Below, in pieces: positions 1-13,239 of a stretch of 64,000 nt of DNA. The stretch is from positions 13,993,001-14,057,000 of the forward strand of contig CM076270.1 in assembly GCA_038380795.1 (NCBI GenBank). Direction: 5' to 3'. This DNA comes from Pyrocephalus nanus. Lineage: Eukaryota; Chordata; Aves; Passeriformes; Tyrannidae. Made by a program: the position numbers and the translations under genes. Within the stretch, counting starts at the first letter, position 1. Every line of letters begins with the position of its first letter. The notes below the pieces were generated by a model, which did no database searches, was not told where the DNA came from, and saw nothing but the letters and a program-made list of their open reading frames with translations.

Positions 1-221
1 ATAGATTTAGATAGGATATTGAGAAGAAATTGTTCCCTGTGAGGGTGGTGAGGCCCTGGTCCAGGTTGCCCAGAGAAGCTGTGGCTGCCCCATCCCAAGG
101 CCAGGTTGGATGGGGCTTGAGGCAACCTGGGCTAGTGGAAGGTGTCCCTGCCCATGGCAGGGGGTGGAATCAGATGAGATTTAAAGTCCCCTTCAACCCA
201 AACCATTCTGTGACTCTATGA
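1..221 (+). mobile_element. CR1 LINE, 3' end (left edge cut by window)
   Basis: The sense strand shows the end of CR1 ORF2 and the 3' UTR: the 'cccagagaagctgtggctgc' block, 'ctagtggaaggtgtccctgc', and the closing 'aaccattctgtgactctatg', which is the usual 8-bp-repeat CR1 end. The left part still matches the FRLDIR-type ORF2 C-terminus in degraded form. The copy may continue left of the window. It is too short to be active. Confidence 0.93.
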
Positions 222-2171
222 TAAAGACAACACATAAATGAACTAAAACAAGCATCCTAAGAGTCCCAGAATTACAATCTGCTTGATCCCAGGACAAACA
301 ACTCTTTTCCTTGGGAACAGCCACTCATGGGAAGCAAGCTTAGATTGAACACAGAAACCTCCACTTCTTAACACCACTAGCTATTTTATGTACCTGTTCA
401 GCCACGTGATTCAACATTTCAAACCCTGAGTTTCCATGGCTGGGGCCATGGTGAGGATGATTATTTCCCTTTGGCAGGGGCTGGCAGTGTCCTCACTGAA
501 GCCAGAGACACATGGAGGCAACTGGAGAGGTGCTGGAGTGGTTATTGATTTGCTACATGACCTTGGCTAAGTCACTTAACCTCAGCTTCCTCATCTGTAT
601 ATTGGGAATTATGGGACTTGCAGAGTGCCACAAATTCATCTGAGGGAACTACTTAAGAGCCCTATTATGACTTAATGGGATTTCCCCCTTCAGAATGACT
701 CCTGTGAGGATTGAGGCAGCAGGACTGGGATGTTCATAGCCTGACTACTACTGGAAGTACAAAGCTTTTTTTTTTTTTTTTAGATGGTTTTCCTCTCTCA
801 AACACCCATGTCAATCTTACAGCTCAGAGGCACACAGCCTAAAAGTCTTAACACTCTTTACAAACACTTGTTTAAATGACTTTGGCGTAATCAGCCATCC
901 ACACTAACAGGCCCCTCTCCTTTTCTGATCCATGCAGTACCAAACACAGGGAGTTTCAGTCCATAAGATGCTCGGCTGAGTACTTATGGTGTGAAGGCTT
1001 CTCAAAATAAGCTGCAATCTGTCACATAATGGCTCCCTGGGAGAAGTGAAAATCCAGAGGATCAACTTAGAAGCTGAAGGTACTAAGAGTGCCCTGGTTC
1101 TCTGTGGAAGGCCAGGTCCAAGGTCTAATTTCTTCTGCAGTGCAAGTGCAATCCCACCATCCACAGCAAGGCTTAAATCCCTTCCTAACCCCCACAGAGC
1201 CCAGCCTATCTCCAAGGTACATTACAACCACTGCCCAACACAAAACAGGCACTGGTGTTTCCTAAGAATAACTATTGATTCCATTTGCAAAGCAGCTCAA
1301 GACGCCTGGAGGACAATGCAGGCCAAGTGTTGAGAAGCTTAACACAAAATTCTCCTCCACAGTAAATTCTTACCCATGGAAGTTAAAATAAAAATACACA
1401 GTGTCTGTGCCTCAGTCCAACCAGCACTTTTATAACCACACTCACAGACCCACACACTCAGCCATGTCACTGCAAGACTACAGGACTAAATCCAAAGATC
1501 TTTCCTGTTCTAACTGACTCTTCCACAGGGAATCAAACACTTACAAGACTGAGGAATATCTACTTGTGCCCTGTCACACTCCCTTGCTCCTTCCTCACCC
1601 TTCCCCTCATCACCCATACAGTCATTTGGTATTTATTCTGCTCTGTTTTATTTGGATTTCCTCTAAGCAGACTCATTAATCTTCCCTGCAGATGCACAGC
1701 TCTGACAGCTGGGTCTTGACACCTCCAGTGCCACTGAAGGACATTCTCATATTCTTATGTTCTTTTTTCCCCCTTCTCCTTTCTCCTTTTAAAGAAACCC
1801 TTCATACCTCACCAGCCACAGGGGTTTTGATTAGAAGGTCATGTGAACTGGAGACAAGGGGGCTGTGGGGGAGGAAGGCAAGGGAAGAGGATGCAACTCC
1901 CACAAGGAACTCCCAAAGTCCCACTGAAAAGGTCAGCGTGCTTTTGAGTCCTCTGCACTGAACCCAACACAAAAACAGACACTCAGCCCAGTGCAGAGAT
2001 ACTTGACAAAGAGTCTAATGAAGTGGAAAGAGTGTTGTAGGGAAAGAATAGTCCTCTCTCATCTCGACATCCCATGATGCTCCATACAGTTGCTATGGAG
2101 ACTTAAAAAGAGAAGGGGTTTTGTTGTCTTGAAGGGCCTTCTCCCTTCCCAGTAACCTTGACCTTTTCCAG
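222..2171. other. Unique non-coding stretch
   Basis: I see no gene or recognisable repeat here apart from a T16 run at 766-781. Open frames are at most about 100 codons, overlap on both strands and resemble nothing I know. Confidence 0.6.
766..781. repeat. Poly-T tract (T16)
   Basis: Sixteen uninterrupted T. No retroposon body is recognisable on either side, so it is treated as a simple mononucleotide repeat. Confidence 0.9.
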
Positions 2172-2205
2172 GTTTGTGTGTTTGTGTGTGCATGTGTATG
2201 TGTTT
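2172..2205. repeat. Degenerate (TG)n / (TTTG)n microsatellite
   Basis: An alternating TG-rich run interrupted by TTT, CA and TA steps. It is followed directly by an A8 stretch. Confidence 0.8.
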
Positions 2206-3949
2206 ATAAAAAAAAGAGATAAGGAATTCCATTTTTTCTTATCTGGTCATGGCTCACTGGCTGGCACTGATGCATGTGGGGGGCCGTCAGCTTGTGTCAG
2301 CCTGGAGATTTGGAGAGTATAAGAGCAAGAAAATACAGAGGGGGGCAGTTAATTAAGGCTGATATTGCAGAGGACATTGTTTGCTGGATAATGAATTCCA
2401 CACTCTTCAGACACACAAGTGCAATTAAAGGTGTGAGAGATGAAGGGCAGGAGACAAGCAGTGGGTCATCCATTTGTACAAAATGGCCCCTCTGGCCCTC
2501 CAAAACTGGGGCTTCACACACACAAAAAAACCCACCACGTAACATAAGCAGAGATTATTTCTTCTAAACAAGGCAGAGGAGTCGCTGCAGGTTCCCCCAG
2601 GCGAAGGAAGGGTTCCCAGGAGCTCACAGCCATTAGAGTGATGGCAGAAGCATTTGACAGGTTGAAAGGAGGCTGATCCTCAAAGCAGGATGAACATGGA
2701 GTTAGGCAGACAGGCCAATGCAGAATTATTAAGCTGCTCACAAGAAGTCTGTGTTCGTTCCCTCCCCGTTACCTGGAGCAGGTCTTTAGTTCCTGTTTTC
2801 TGCCAGCCCAGAGACAGATGCTCAGAGACAGGGTTGGCACCAGGAGCCATTTTCATCCTCTAAGGTCCCTCCCAGCACCCAGCCCTCATCTACATCTCAC
2901 AGAGACACCCTCCACCCTCTCCATCTCCTTCTCAAGGGAGAGAGGGACACTTGGCACCAAAATTTCTGCTCCAGTTTGGGTCTCCTCGAGAGATCCTGCT
3001 GCTTGCTTTCCATATGAGGCAATAAGCTTCTGTGTCCCACCTCATCATGGGACAAACAAGTGAGGAAAGGTGATGGAAAATCATGTTATTTTGTGGGATA
3101 GAAGCCACAGAGCTTGGCTCGGAGAGCATTGATATCAAGAGTGGAATGAAGATATGAGGTGTTCCTGCCACATCCTCTACAGCACAAACAGGCAAGAGCA
3201 CAAACACTTCTGGGAGCAAGAGCTGGATTAAGATGGAGTGCTGCACAACCCCATCTTCAACTAATGAGGGTTATTCATGTTATATAAAGAACCCCACACC
3301 GTTTGGCACCTGGATTGCTCAAGCTGTAGGTCAATGAGGATCTGCTGTCCAGGATGGCTTTGGACTCCTCTCAATTACCAGCAGCACAAGCATCCCAGGG
3401 TCAGATTTCTAAATCCTCTAGGGATTGAGCTTCTCTGTCCCTAAGGAGATCATGGATAAGGTTTATGGTCACCACTAACCCTCTGTCTCTGCACTCCCTA
3501 AATTAACCCAGCACTGACCCAGGCAAGATAAGGAATTAATCTCAATGAACTCCCTGATCAGTGACCTTGGCTGCTCTCCACCGTCCAAACCTGGCTGAGC
3601 TTTCTCAGATTCTGACTGACTTGAAGCAACTCAACTCCACTTGCTGGTCCTGACAGCTTTCCATATCACCCTCTCCAACAGAGAAGAGAGAAACAAAAGA
3701 AAAAAAAATCGTAAAAATTTTATTGGGAAATATTTCTCTTTTAGCTGAGATTGCTGTTGATACGATCACCTTTTCATTTTCTGCGTGCCTGTGTGTGTGC
3801 CTCTCCCCTAAACCCATCTCTCAAGCTTATGATCTGAACTTGTTTGTCCATTCCCAGCCTGCCAAGCCATTTTCAATAATAGGATCCATCTTCTCCTGCT
3901 CAAGGCTGCATTGTCTTCATATCCTTGGAGATCAGATGTCTGTTCTCCC
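2206..3949. other. Unique non-coding stretch
   Basis: No gene, RNA gene or dispersed repeat was recognised. An A-rich patch lies near 3700-3720. Open frames on both strands overlap one another and look random. Confidence 0.55.
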
Positions 3950-4175
3950 TTTTATCACTTGAGCTGCACGTGTTTTGATTGTAAACACCCTGATAACACC
4001 CCTGTTAGCCCCTCACAAGTGAAATAATAAAGGATAGATAGCATTTCTAGACGTGATACTTATACTGTCATCCTACACTGAGATAACAAGGAGTAGACAG
4101 CCCGTGAGTCTGTCTTACCCCGATAAAGATCTTGTCACCATAGATACAAAAGAGATAAACTTTCTAAAATAATAT
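3950..4175. promoter_or_regulatory. Candidate regulatory block with GATA-motif cluster
   Basis: Within about 220 bp there are strict WGATAR-type matches: TTATCA near 3953, TGATAA near 3990, AGATAG near 4036, AGATAA near 4081 and AGATAA near 4153. A relaxed CGATAA lies near 4121. At random about one match per 500 bp would be expected over both strands. The block is AT-rich and free of repeats. Function is inferred from motif density only. Confidence 0.25.
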
Positions 4176-7100
4176 CCTTCTTCATGTCACTTTGCTCAAG
4201 TTGGAGAAGTGCAATTCCTCTCCCTCCTCCCACCAAGTGTATTTACAGTTCCTCCCAGCCCCAGCCCCAGCCAGACAAGTCCTTGGCATGTTACAAGACA
4301 GGAGTTTACATTTCTCACCCAGGTGAGAGCAGCTGACAGATCTCATCTCACAGGACCACGTTCTGGGAGCAACCAGCCAGCAAACGTCCCTGATTGCCAG
4401 TACATTGCCTGGAAGAGTGGAGAACACACCTGCCACTGCTTGGAGAAGAGTGATACCCATCACAGCCCAAACAGGCACCAGTTATCCCTACACACAAACC
4501 CGCTGTACCTCCCTGCTCCCAAAGAATCCCACAGCATCCCTGTGGTCCAGGGAGGCAGCAGGAGCAGGATGCTGCTCCCTGCAGCAAGTGCCAGCCTTCC
4601 AAGTCCACCTTTCTCCACGAGAACTACGAGAGCTGCTTGACATTTCTGTGTTGAGGCATTTCATACATGAAAAAGGGGTTTGCAATCCAAAGGAACACAT
4701 GTGCAGGAAAACCTCTGATCAGGCTGGAAGGCTTGGAAATTGGAAACTGAGTGTTTCTCTAATAAAGCAAAATAAAGCACAATAAAATTCTATCAGTTAG
4801 TCAAGAAATACATCTGGCAATCCAAAACTAGTTACCTTTGGAAGCTGCTTTTATTGTTTGTTTGCTTGGTTTATAAGAAAGTACTGTTAAAAGCCTTATA
4901 AAGTATTTCGAAGGATGAAAATATCCAAAGGAAACGTTACTAAATTGACATTTTCTCTAAGAAACAAGGTGAAGTACCTGTTGGTATCTACCACATTTAG
5001 CTGTCTCACTGAAGTGGCAGTACACAACACCAAAGCAGCTGATGTTTAGTGGTGACCGGTCTCCCCATTGCAGAAAACATCAGAATTTATTCCCCTCATG
5101 GTGAGTATTGACCCCGGCTTTGCTTCACTGAATATTTACCTCTCGGGTCAATAAATCATCATGTTCATCTCAATAGAAGTCAGTATCTGCTTATTATTAT
5201 ATTAACCTTTACAAGGCAGATAACAGTCCTTTTTTTCCCCTCTAATAAGATATTGCACAAATTGAATAACCAAGAAAGATTTCTTTGTGATTGTATTTTT
5301 TTTTTTTTACTACCAGCATTTTTGCTCAATTTGAGGCGTGTGAAACAACACTCATTTAATAGAGCACATGGAGCTGCCTTTCTCCCACAACCTGCTTAAA
5401 GCACACACTGAGCCCTAGGAAAAGCCCTGGGATATCTGGAAGATACACATGCCTGGAGCCCATCCTCTGGCCAACAATATTTTAAAAAAAATAAAATGCT
5501 GCAGGTTCTTGCACGTGGTCAAGGTTTCACCCTGGCCAGGTGTTGGCATGAGGCTTTCCAAAGCCCCCAGCACAAAGACAGGGAAGCTCAGCCAAAATTT
5601 GGGAAGAAAAGATATGTGAATTTGTGAGGAAGGACAGATGGAAAGCATGAGGATGAAGGCAGAAGGAAGGAAGCCTGGCACACAGGGGGGAAAAAAAGTG
5701 AATTGTGGAGAGAAAAGGCCACGTGCTGAAGTCGAGCCCAGCCTCCATCCCCGACATGGAGGAGATACCTGGTGAGGCAGAGCCTGCTCCCCTCCTGTCA
5801 CCAGCTTTTGGGGATTACAGACAGCGTGGCACTTCTTCAAAAGTGCACAATACAGGCTTGACATGCTGGCAAATTCATCCCTTCAATAAAAAGCACTGAC
5901 TTGCAAGGCTGGGTGTGAGATATGGCAACACATATGGCTGGCACGTTGTCCCACATATTGCCTGAGCTGCTACTGTCACCCTGCACAGCTCAGAGATGCA
6001 GCTCCTCAGCTATTAAAGTCACAATATAAAATGTAATTTGCCTTTATATCTTAAGCTCAAAAGCTCCTTTAAGTGTGATATATGCACTTCTTCCCTGAAA
6101 CCTGGATTTTAACTGTGCTTCTTTCACGTGAAAGTGCTGCCCACAGGTGCCAGCCAGACTTTCTACGGAGGGGAAACGAATAAAACTTATGATAAAACAT
6201 TTGTCATGTGTTTCATTAGACTAGAATGGAATGGAAGGAAATATGTGCCATTAATCTGTTATTCTGTGCTTATCTGTCTAGTGAGGGGTGGTTGGCCTTG
6301 CGTACCTGCTGGGAGTGACACTGGAGAGAGCTGAAGAGGAGGGGGAAAGTTTGAGCATCGTGAAAAACACTGAACTAGAGGATGTTGGGCCAGAGGGTAG
6401 AGCAGAGAAGAAACAGTACAAAGTCATACCCATAATCTGCGTAAAACACCACCAGAGTCTCCTGATAGATCCAAATATGGTCCCAAACATCCCTCTGTTT
6501 ATAAACACTCACTTCCAAAAGCTTCTGAGCTGCTGAACAAAAACAAACACCAGCCATGATATGAGATAAACAGGAAATGAGCCAGAGTAAACACTGCAGT
6601 AGGAACAAAGCCTGGGATAGCAAATACAGAGCCTCAGGGGACAGAGGCCATGGAAAACACAGGGAAAGTATGCTCTCAGGCATGGCACCAACACCTATGG
6701 ACAAGCAAAGGAGAAGGAGCTCCACCAGGTTGTCCAGCAGCATGAAGAATCAGGATCAGCACTGCAGCAGCCTCCTGAAAAGACTCTGGGCTTTTCTCCT
6801 TCAAACTCCAACACAGCTGCAGTGCCAGGCACTTGGGGAAGGAGCTGGTGCCCATCATGAAATCTGCTGATCCAGGCAGATGCTGAAGCCCTGTCAGCAG
6901 ATGGCCCAGCAGCAGTGGTTCTTCCTCTTCCTGCAGGGAAGGAGCCTGGCTTTGGAGACATCCCACTTCACCCAAGGAACCAGACTTCTGCACCTGGGAG
7001 AAACCTCACAAATTAGGGTGTGCTGTCTCCCTTCACCAAGAAAAGGACTCTGGCCAGCTCAGTCACCCTGGGCACAACAGCATATCACCCACAGAGTGGA

Positions 7101-8519
7101 GACAGTCAGACACCCTTAGAAACAAGAGTTGGGGACAAGCTTGTGCCAGCCCAGGCTTGCTCCTTGGAAAGATATGCCGGATATACCCATAGAGAGGAAG
7201 AATATCCTCACAGGGGATGGCATCCCCTCACCAGCTTCCAGCCTTTTGAAGCCTTACCTGCAAACTCCAGAGCTCAGAGGATGAAGGACACCTGTGCTCA
7301 AGGACATATTTCATGATGATGAGGAGGAACCCAATCCCACATCCCAGGGACAGGAGGTTTCCCTCTGCAGTGGGAAGGAAATGGCAGGGCAGCCCCTGCT
7401 TTGTGGCAAACACACTGCACCGGACGATGGGCTCACATCCAGCCCAAAAACTTCGGGTTTTTTTACCTTGTTTCTCATGTGATGGCATTGCAGGGTTTCC
7501 TGCTGTGCTCTGAGAAGGCCAGAAACAATAACCTTTGCAATTAGCACTTGGCAGAACAAGCTCCTGTCCACAATAAATTAACGGATCCGATTAGGCAGGA
7601 GGGAAAAGTAAGCAGATGCCATAAGGTAAAGTCTGGCTCTGCCAGTGCATGAGCAGAGGCTGTTCTGGAGCACTGGGACATCCTGCTGGGCCCGAGGAGG
7701 GACAGGCAAAGCCTTCCTCCCAGTGCCCAAGCCTTGTCCCAGTCAAGGGAGGGGAGGAAAGCCAATACAGGGTTCCTTTTGAAACCTGTCCTCTGGAATT
7801 TATCGCCCTGCTCTCACCTCATGGCAACCACACCCACAGGCGCCTGTCCAAGCACAGGAAGGTCACAGACCATGTCCCTCAAGGAATGAGGCCCTCAGCT
7901 GGGATGTGATGGGTGGATAACACTGTGTTACAATCTTTTCTCTTAGCTCTCTTTGCTCAAAAACCTTCAACTCCTCCCTCTCATTGCACCTTGGGGGAGA
8001 ACCTATGTAGGACACAGAGGTTCTCCACCTCCCACCCCACCCAGACAGCCCATCCCTACGATGGGGACATTGAGGAGCAGGTCTGCCTGTCCCTGTCAAG
8101 CCTCTCTTTGCTGCTTCTGGCCAGGGAGGAGCAGGTTTACCTGACCAAGACACAGAGCTGCTGTCAGGGCCACTCACTGAGAGCAGAGATCACCAGGACG
8201 GGCACACTTGCCATAAAAGCTTCCTAGGGCTGAGTTGTCCTCAGCAGGTTCCACAACAACAACAAAAACGGCCTAAAATAACAAAAACACTGATTTTTCA
8301 GCCCCTATCCAGTCAATGTGCTCTGGCCTTCCATCCAAATGAGGTAGAAAACTGTATTTCAGCTTCAGAAAGATGCTTGATCCAGCCTCCCAGGAAAGAT
8401 CACTCTAGTGCTCCTTTCAAATCAACTTGGACGTGAGAAAAGGTGTGTGCTTCAGAAAGGGAGGAAAGACCCATAAACCAGGCAAAGTGATAAACAGCAG
8501 AGTGTCAAGATGGTGAGAT
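4176..8519. other. Unique non-coding stretch
   Basis: No gene is recognised. It holds a (CCCCAG)n patch near 4254-4275, a T13 run at 5296-5308 and a purine-rich stretch at about 5600-5727. The open frames of 120-150 codons near 4209-4785, 5415-5864 and 6375-6743 overlap frames in other registers and have no family resemblance. Confidence 0.5.
4254..4275. repeat. Short (CCCCAG)n hexanucleotide repeat
   Basis: About three and a half copies of a CCCCAG/CCAGCC unit in a row. Confidence 0.75.
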
Positions 8520-8555
8520 GTGCCTGATGGGGTTCAGCAGAGATCACTCAGACCC

Positions 8556-8680
8556 ATCTTTTGTCACGTCTTCATTAATGTCCTGGAAAAAGGAGTAAAG
8601 AGCAAAGAAGAGAATTGGCAGCCCAGGCTATATGAGGAGGTGTTGTCATCCTGGTGAAGGACAGGGACATAAAACAAATG
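8556..8680 (+). mobile_element. CR1 ORF2 reverse-transcriptase remnant (probable)
   Basis: Bases 8556-8600 translate in one plus frame to IFCHVFINVLEKGVK. This lines up with the CR1 ORF2 segment reading 'NIFINDLDEGIE', just upstream of the FADD catalytic box. Further on, 'ggaggtgttg' and 'ggtgaaggacaggg' fall where CR1 encodes the GGVDLLEG-like stretch. The FADD box itself is not legible. The copy is old and much decayed, and its ends are uncertain. Confidence 0.42.
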
Positions 8681-8689
8681 GGGAGACAG

Positions 8690-11257
8690 GTTAGAAATCA
8701 GGGGAGAAAATAAAGAACAGCAAGAAAAATGTGTGTCCACACAGATTTACAGAGGGGCACAAAAGCCTTCAAGTAACCAGAAATTCTGCTCTGCAAAGGA
8801 TTCTGGTATTGCAGATTTGTAGGTGCTGTGAGCGCCCACGGTTCCAAGTGCCAGACAATTATTAACTGTTTGCTGGAGGGCGTTCTGTCTGGCAAGGAAA
8901 CTCTCAAGAAGTCAGAAGCTCATGAATATTTTGGACAGCAAAAACATGAAGATCTGTCCCCATGGACATCTCCACAGTCACTCCGTGGGAATCCTGTCCC
9001 ATCCCTCACTATCCAAAAAGCCCAAGGATGGGAGCTGGGCTTATTTCATGGCCTCAGAGTACATTCAACATTTACCTCCCAGGGTTTTCTTTTTCCTTTC
9101 TCCTCAGAATCCCTTTTTGCTTTAGGAGGAGTTATAGAAACACTCCAGTCCCAGAACCAAAGCTGTAAGGAAACATGAATACTCATAAGAGCCTCGAGCA
9201 TCCCTCTCCAGTCAGCAGCACAGGAACCTCAAAGCAGCCAAGCAATGTATTCATGCACCCAGAAAAAAACCTCAGAAATTCTTAATTTGTGTTGTAAAAC
9301 ACAAACCTGCAGAAGCAGATCCATGAGGAGCTAGTTGGAAGTACTGTTTTTAAAGCCACACTTGAAAGCTGTAAGACCCAGAGGTGCTTTGGGAGTTCAC
9401 TCAGGTACCTCCTGCTATTCACTTGGTATGGACAAACAGAGAGAACAAGATTTAAACAAGACAGATGCACAGACAACAGGAGTAGGAGGGCTGAATAAAT
9501 CCACAGCTCTGGTGTTTTAGTGTATACATACATATAGATTTATTTTCTTTTAAGTATATACACAGCGTTAGATGGATATGGAGATGCTCAGAAATCTTTG
9601 AAGATGACATGATGAGGACTCAGTGTGAAAGATCACTCTTCCCAGAATTTTTGCTCCTTCTTCCAGGTGGGCTAGAGAGCCAGCACACTGGGCTACAAAT
9701 GCATCCCCAGCAGCACTGGCCTTCTACCAAGCCTTAAATTGTTTATAGCCCATTCGATCTCCACTTACAGCCTTGGATCTGCTCATCAAATTGCATCTTC
9801 TTTCTATAGTTGGGCTTTTTTTTTCCCCTCTTAAACACCATCTTATCTAATCTGCACCATTTACATTTCGTGAAGTCTATGCATGCTACAGGAACCCAGT
9901 CAATCAGATTTAATATGGCAAAGAGTTTTCTCTCAAGCATTTTTTTTATTTAAGTGCACATACGTGTGCTCAAAGCAGGGATTTGGAAAAATTCTTCAGG
10001 ATCATGTTTTCTTAAGATTTAGGGGAAAATATGGTGCTGAACTGTGGGTGAAGAGGAGTTTCTGTGTTTCTGCTCTGTGTTTTCCTCTTCACTTCCCAAC
10101 CCATGGAGTGGAGATGCTGCTGTGAACTTGTTCTGCACTGAGGTGGAAGATTACCTGGGATAGGTGTGGGTTGTGTGACGGCACAAGGACAGCTCTGGGG
10201 ACATAGAGGGAGCACAGATCTCTGGAACAGAATGTAAGACACAATAGTGGCATGGTGAGAAAGCCAGGAGGGCTCTGCACATCCCCAGGGCCTGAACAGC
10301 TGGTCCAGAGTGATGGGAGTGGTACCAGAGCGATGGCCAGTGGCTTGATGGACCCCCATGGCTGCTCCTCCCTTCTCAGCTGCCTTCTGCTGCTTCAGCC
10401 ACTCCAGTTCCCCAAGAGGCCAAAGACACACTAGCTTTCAGGTCACTTCCATGCTGCTGCAACTCCCCGTGTTTCCTGATTTATAACCACTTCTCCTCCT
10501 GGTGCTTATTCATGCATCAGAGAACATTCCTTTTCCCTTCTGTGCAATTACTGAGCACAAACATTGGCTTTTAATTGTAAGATTAAAGTTCCCATTAAAA
10601 AAAAGAAATTCTTAGAGACTTAATAACCAAAGATTTTAGGAGGGGACCATGTTCCTACTTGCAAAGACCTACCACACAGACCCTTTTATCCTGGCACATC
10701 AAACTGGACACAGATTTGCTCTTGTTCTCGAGAGAGTCCTTCCTTCAGGCCTGCAATTTCTGTTTCAATTTGATCTCTACGTTCCCTGGATCATAGCCAC
10801 TGCTGCAGAGATGCAGATGAAGTGTGTATGTTGTAAAACCACTTGTAAAACCTGGTGGGAAGCAACTGTGTCACCTCAGCTTCTTCTGCCACTTCCCAGC
10901 TATGGGAGACATCAGCCATGAGAGGATTCAGAGCTGTTTCACCCAATACTCACACAGAATCCTTTGAGAAATCCACCCAAATTTGTATCAAAAAGCAGAT
11001 TTCTGCTGTTTAGATGTGGCATGACTAGACCAGTGCCATCTTTTGTGCTAGACCTCATCCTGCAGGGTTTGAATAAGAAGCAGTGGGTCTTAAGCTGCCA
11101 CCTGAGTCTCTGAGTGGCAGCAAATCAGAGGCAGGATGAGGCTAGAACAAAGATCTGGATCTGTTTGGTGGTATTTTTCCTATACCAGCAATCAAAAAAT
11201 GGGGGAAACACCCACATCTATAACTTAGTCACAGACTCATTCACTCCTCCGGTACTA
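8690..11257. other. Unique non-coding stretch
   Basis: No gene or dispersed repeat is recognised. There is an AT-rich patch with TATACATA steps at about 9520-9560, and T-rich runs near 9819 and 9941. Short open frames only. Confidence 0.5.
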
Positions 11258-11260
11258 ATG

Positions 11261-11332
11261 CTAAAATAATGACATCCCAAAGACATTCCAACCCCACTGC
11301 TAAAACACTGACATCCCAAAGACTTCACAACC
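11261..11332. repeat. 39-bp-period tandem duplication
   Basis: Two imperfect copies of a roughly 33-bp core, starting 'ctaaaa' and containing 'gacatcccaaagac', lie at 11261-11293 and 11300-11332. They differ at a handful of positions, so this looks like one old local duplication. Confidence 0.75.
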
Positions 11333-11699
11333 TTCTCCTGCTAGACCAGCTGAGTCCCACGATGGCAAGGGACAGGTGTCCTCCTCCTCCTCGAAGAGCT
11401 GATTCTGAGCTTCAACTAATGCAGGTTTCAATTGACTTGAATCCAACAGGCTTCACAATTATTCCCTTTTTATTTCTGTGTGTATTTGGTCACTGAGTCT
11501 TGTTTCACTCCACAGGGAAGTCTGCTCACTAAGCCTGCCTGCTTATTTAAAACTCAGCAGTCTCAGTCCACTGCCATTTTGCCACCTGAGACCAAAAACC
11601 TGTAGTCCCTGAGTCATTAGAAAGGATGCAATTAGCACCAACACTGACTGGCTCACTCCCTCCTATTCTGTGCCCATGTCTGAAGCTCCTTCCTTTGTG

Positions 11700-11965
11700 A
11701 GCTCTAATGCGTGTTTAATGTGCAACTTAATTATTTGATTACAACAGCGTAATTATGTAATTGTAATGTATTGTGCAAGTTGGCTGGAAGGAGATGGGAG
11801 ACATTTGCTGAGTGATGTGGAATACACAGAACAACAACAGCGTTGAGGAAACAGAATAAATCCAATGAGATGATCATTTGGAGGAACAGTTAAGAAAATG
11901 GGCACTTTGGAAAATGAAAAATAGCTGGACTTTTTTAAAATCTTTTTAATTAATTTATTCTTCCC
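11700..11965. promoter_or_regulatory. Candidate conserved non-coding block, TAAT-rich
   Basis: The block is dense in homeodomain-type cores. Examples are 'acttaattatttgattac' near 11725 and 'gtaattatgtaattg' near 11749, with 'ttttaattaatttatt' near 11945. It carries no CR1 or simple repeat. Such AT-rich, low-repeat islands in bird gene deserts are often conserved enhancers. I cannot test conservation here. Confidence 0.3.
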
Positions 11966-13239
11966 TCTTGTCCTTTTGTGATCAACAAGAAATTTCTTTC
12001 TTGTTGCCAAAGCACAAGTGAGCACGGCTGTGCTGGGAGCAAAGAGCCAGCCAGGCTGGCCTGGCCCTCCCACAGTCCTCAAAGGAAGACTGAATTTGTT
12101 CTGGGATGGCCCTTAAAAAATGGTAGCACAGCAAACACACACACACTTCACTGGAGTTACAGGCACCCACGGCCCAGCCATGACCATGTCCAAGCCAACG
12201 AAGCTGAATAACCTCCCACTTGCCATGGAAATATGAGTAGATGCACAGAGTGGCTCATGGCAATTCATCACAGAGTACTAATTCAAGTACCTGGATGAGC
12301 CCTCAGGGCCATCTTGGGGCAACACAATTGCTCTCCAACACCTGGACTTTGGATCAGAACACTTCTGTCCGTGGACTGAACCCAAAAATGAGGGGGAAAA
12401 CACTGGAAGAACATGATCAAGGTAAGCAACAGACACAGGGGAGCTCACTGCAAGAACTGCAAACCACATCTTCGAGAGCCATTTTGAGCCCAGCTTTGTA
12501 AGCTCTCCAGTTTCTCCTGCTCTCCTTCAAAAGGCTTTAATGACTGTCTGTCCCCTAGTACCAAGCACATACTGCAGGAGACCACAGCAATAAATAAGAG
12601 CAGCAGCAGGGAGACAACCAGTCCCGCGAACTCACCTAGGTCTGCTGAGCTGCACTCCGCCAGGTTTCTGTGGGAGACACATGCTCCTGGCAAGTATTTT
12701 AGGGAGACCTCTAAACCTGTTTCTCATCAGTAACTGATGGATAGCTGGCTGAGGGCTTGGAGCAGGAGAGATTTCCATAGCCAGGGTTTCTCCAGTCAGA
12801 GCTCCTGCAGCGCTGGCAGCCAGACACGAGCCAACACCAGGAGAGAGATCTGTACCCCTGACTCTTGGCACTTGCACACACACTGTCAGGCTGTTCCACA
12901 GGTGACACATTTATATACAACTGCAGTTACTCTCAGGGCTACTTCAGCCAAGTTTCTCTCTTGCAAAGCCACCTTCCCAAGCCACCCTTTGGCAAACATG
13001 GGATTCTGACCCGTTTCAGCTGCAAGCTGCAGCCTGATCTTGTCTGAGCATTAACTCCAGAGGAAGTAATACTGAAACTATGCTGATGTTAGCAAAGCAA
13101 AGAGGGGAAGTGGCTGCCAAAGTCTGCTGCTATCCAAATAAGATTAGCCAAGGAGCAAACTCCATGGTGTGGAAATGGTCCCTCAGCAGGCAATGCCAGG
13201 AAGAGTGAGCTCTTGTGGTGATGCCAGACAGGGAGGGGT
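11966..13239. other. Unique non-coding stretch
   Basis: No gene or dispersed repeat is recognised. A short (AC)n patch lies near 12137-12147. Open frames are under 95 codons. Confidence 0.55.

Noticed and set aside
6375..6743. Leu-rich 122-codon minus-strand frame resembling a membrane protein
   Set aside because: Composition-driven: the plus strand is purine-rich and CAG-rich here, which gives Leu on the complement. No family match.
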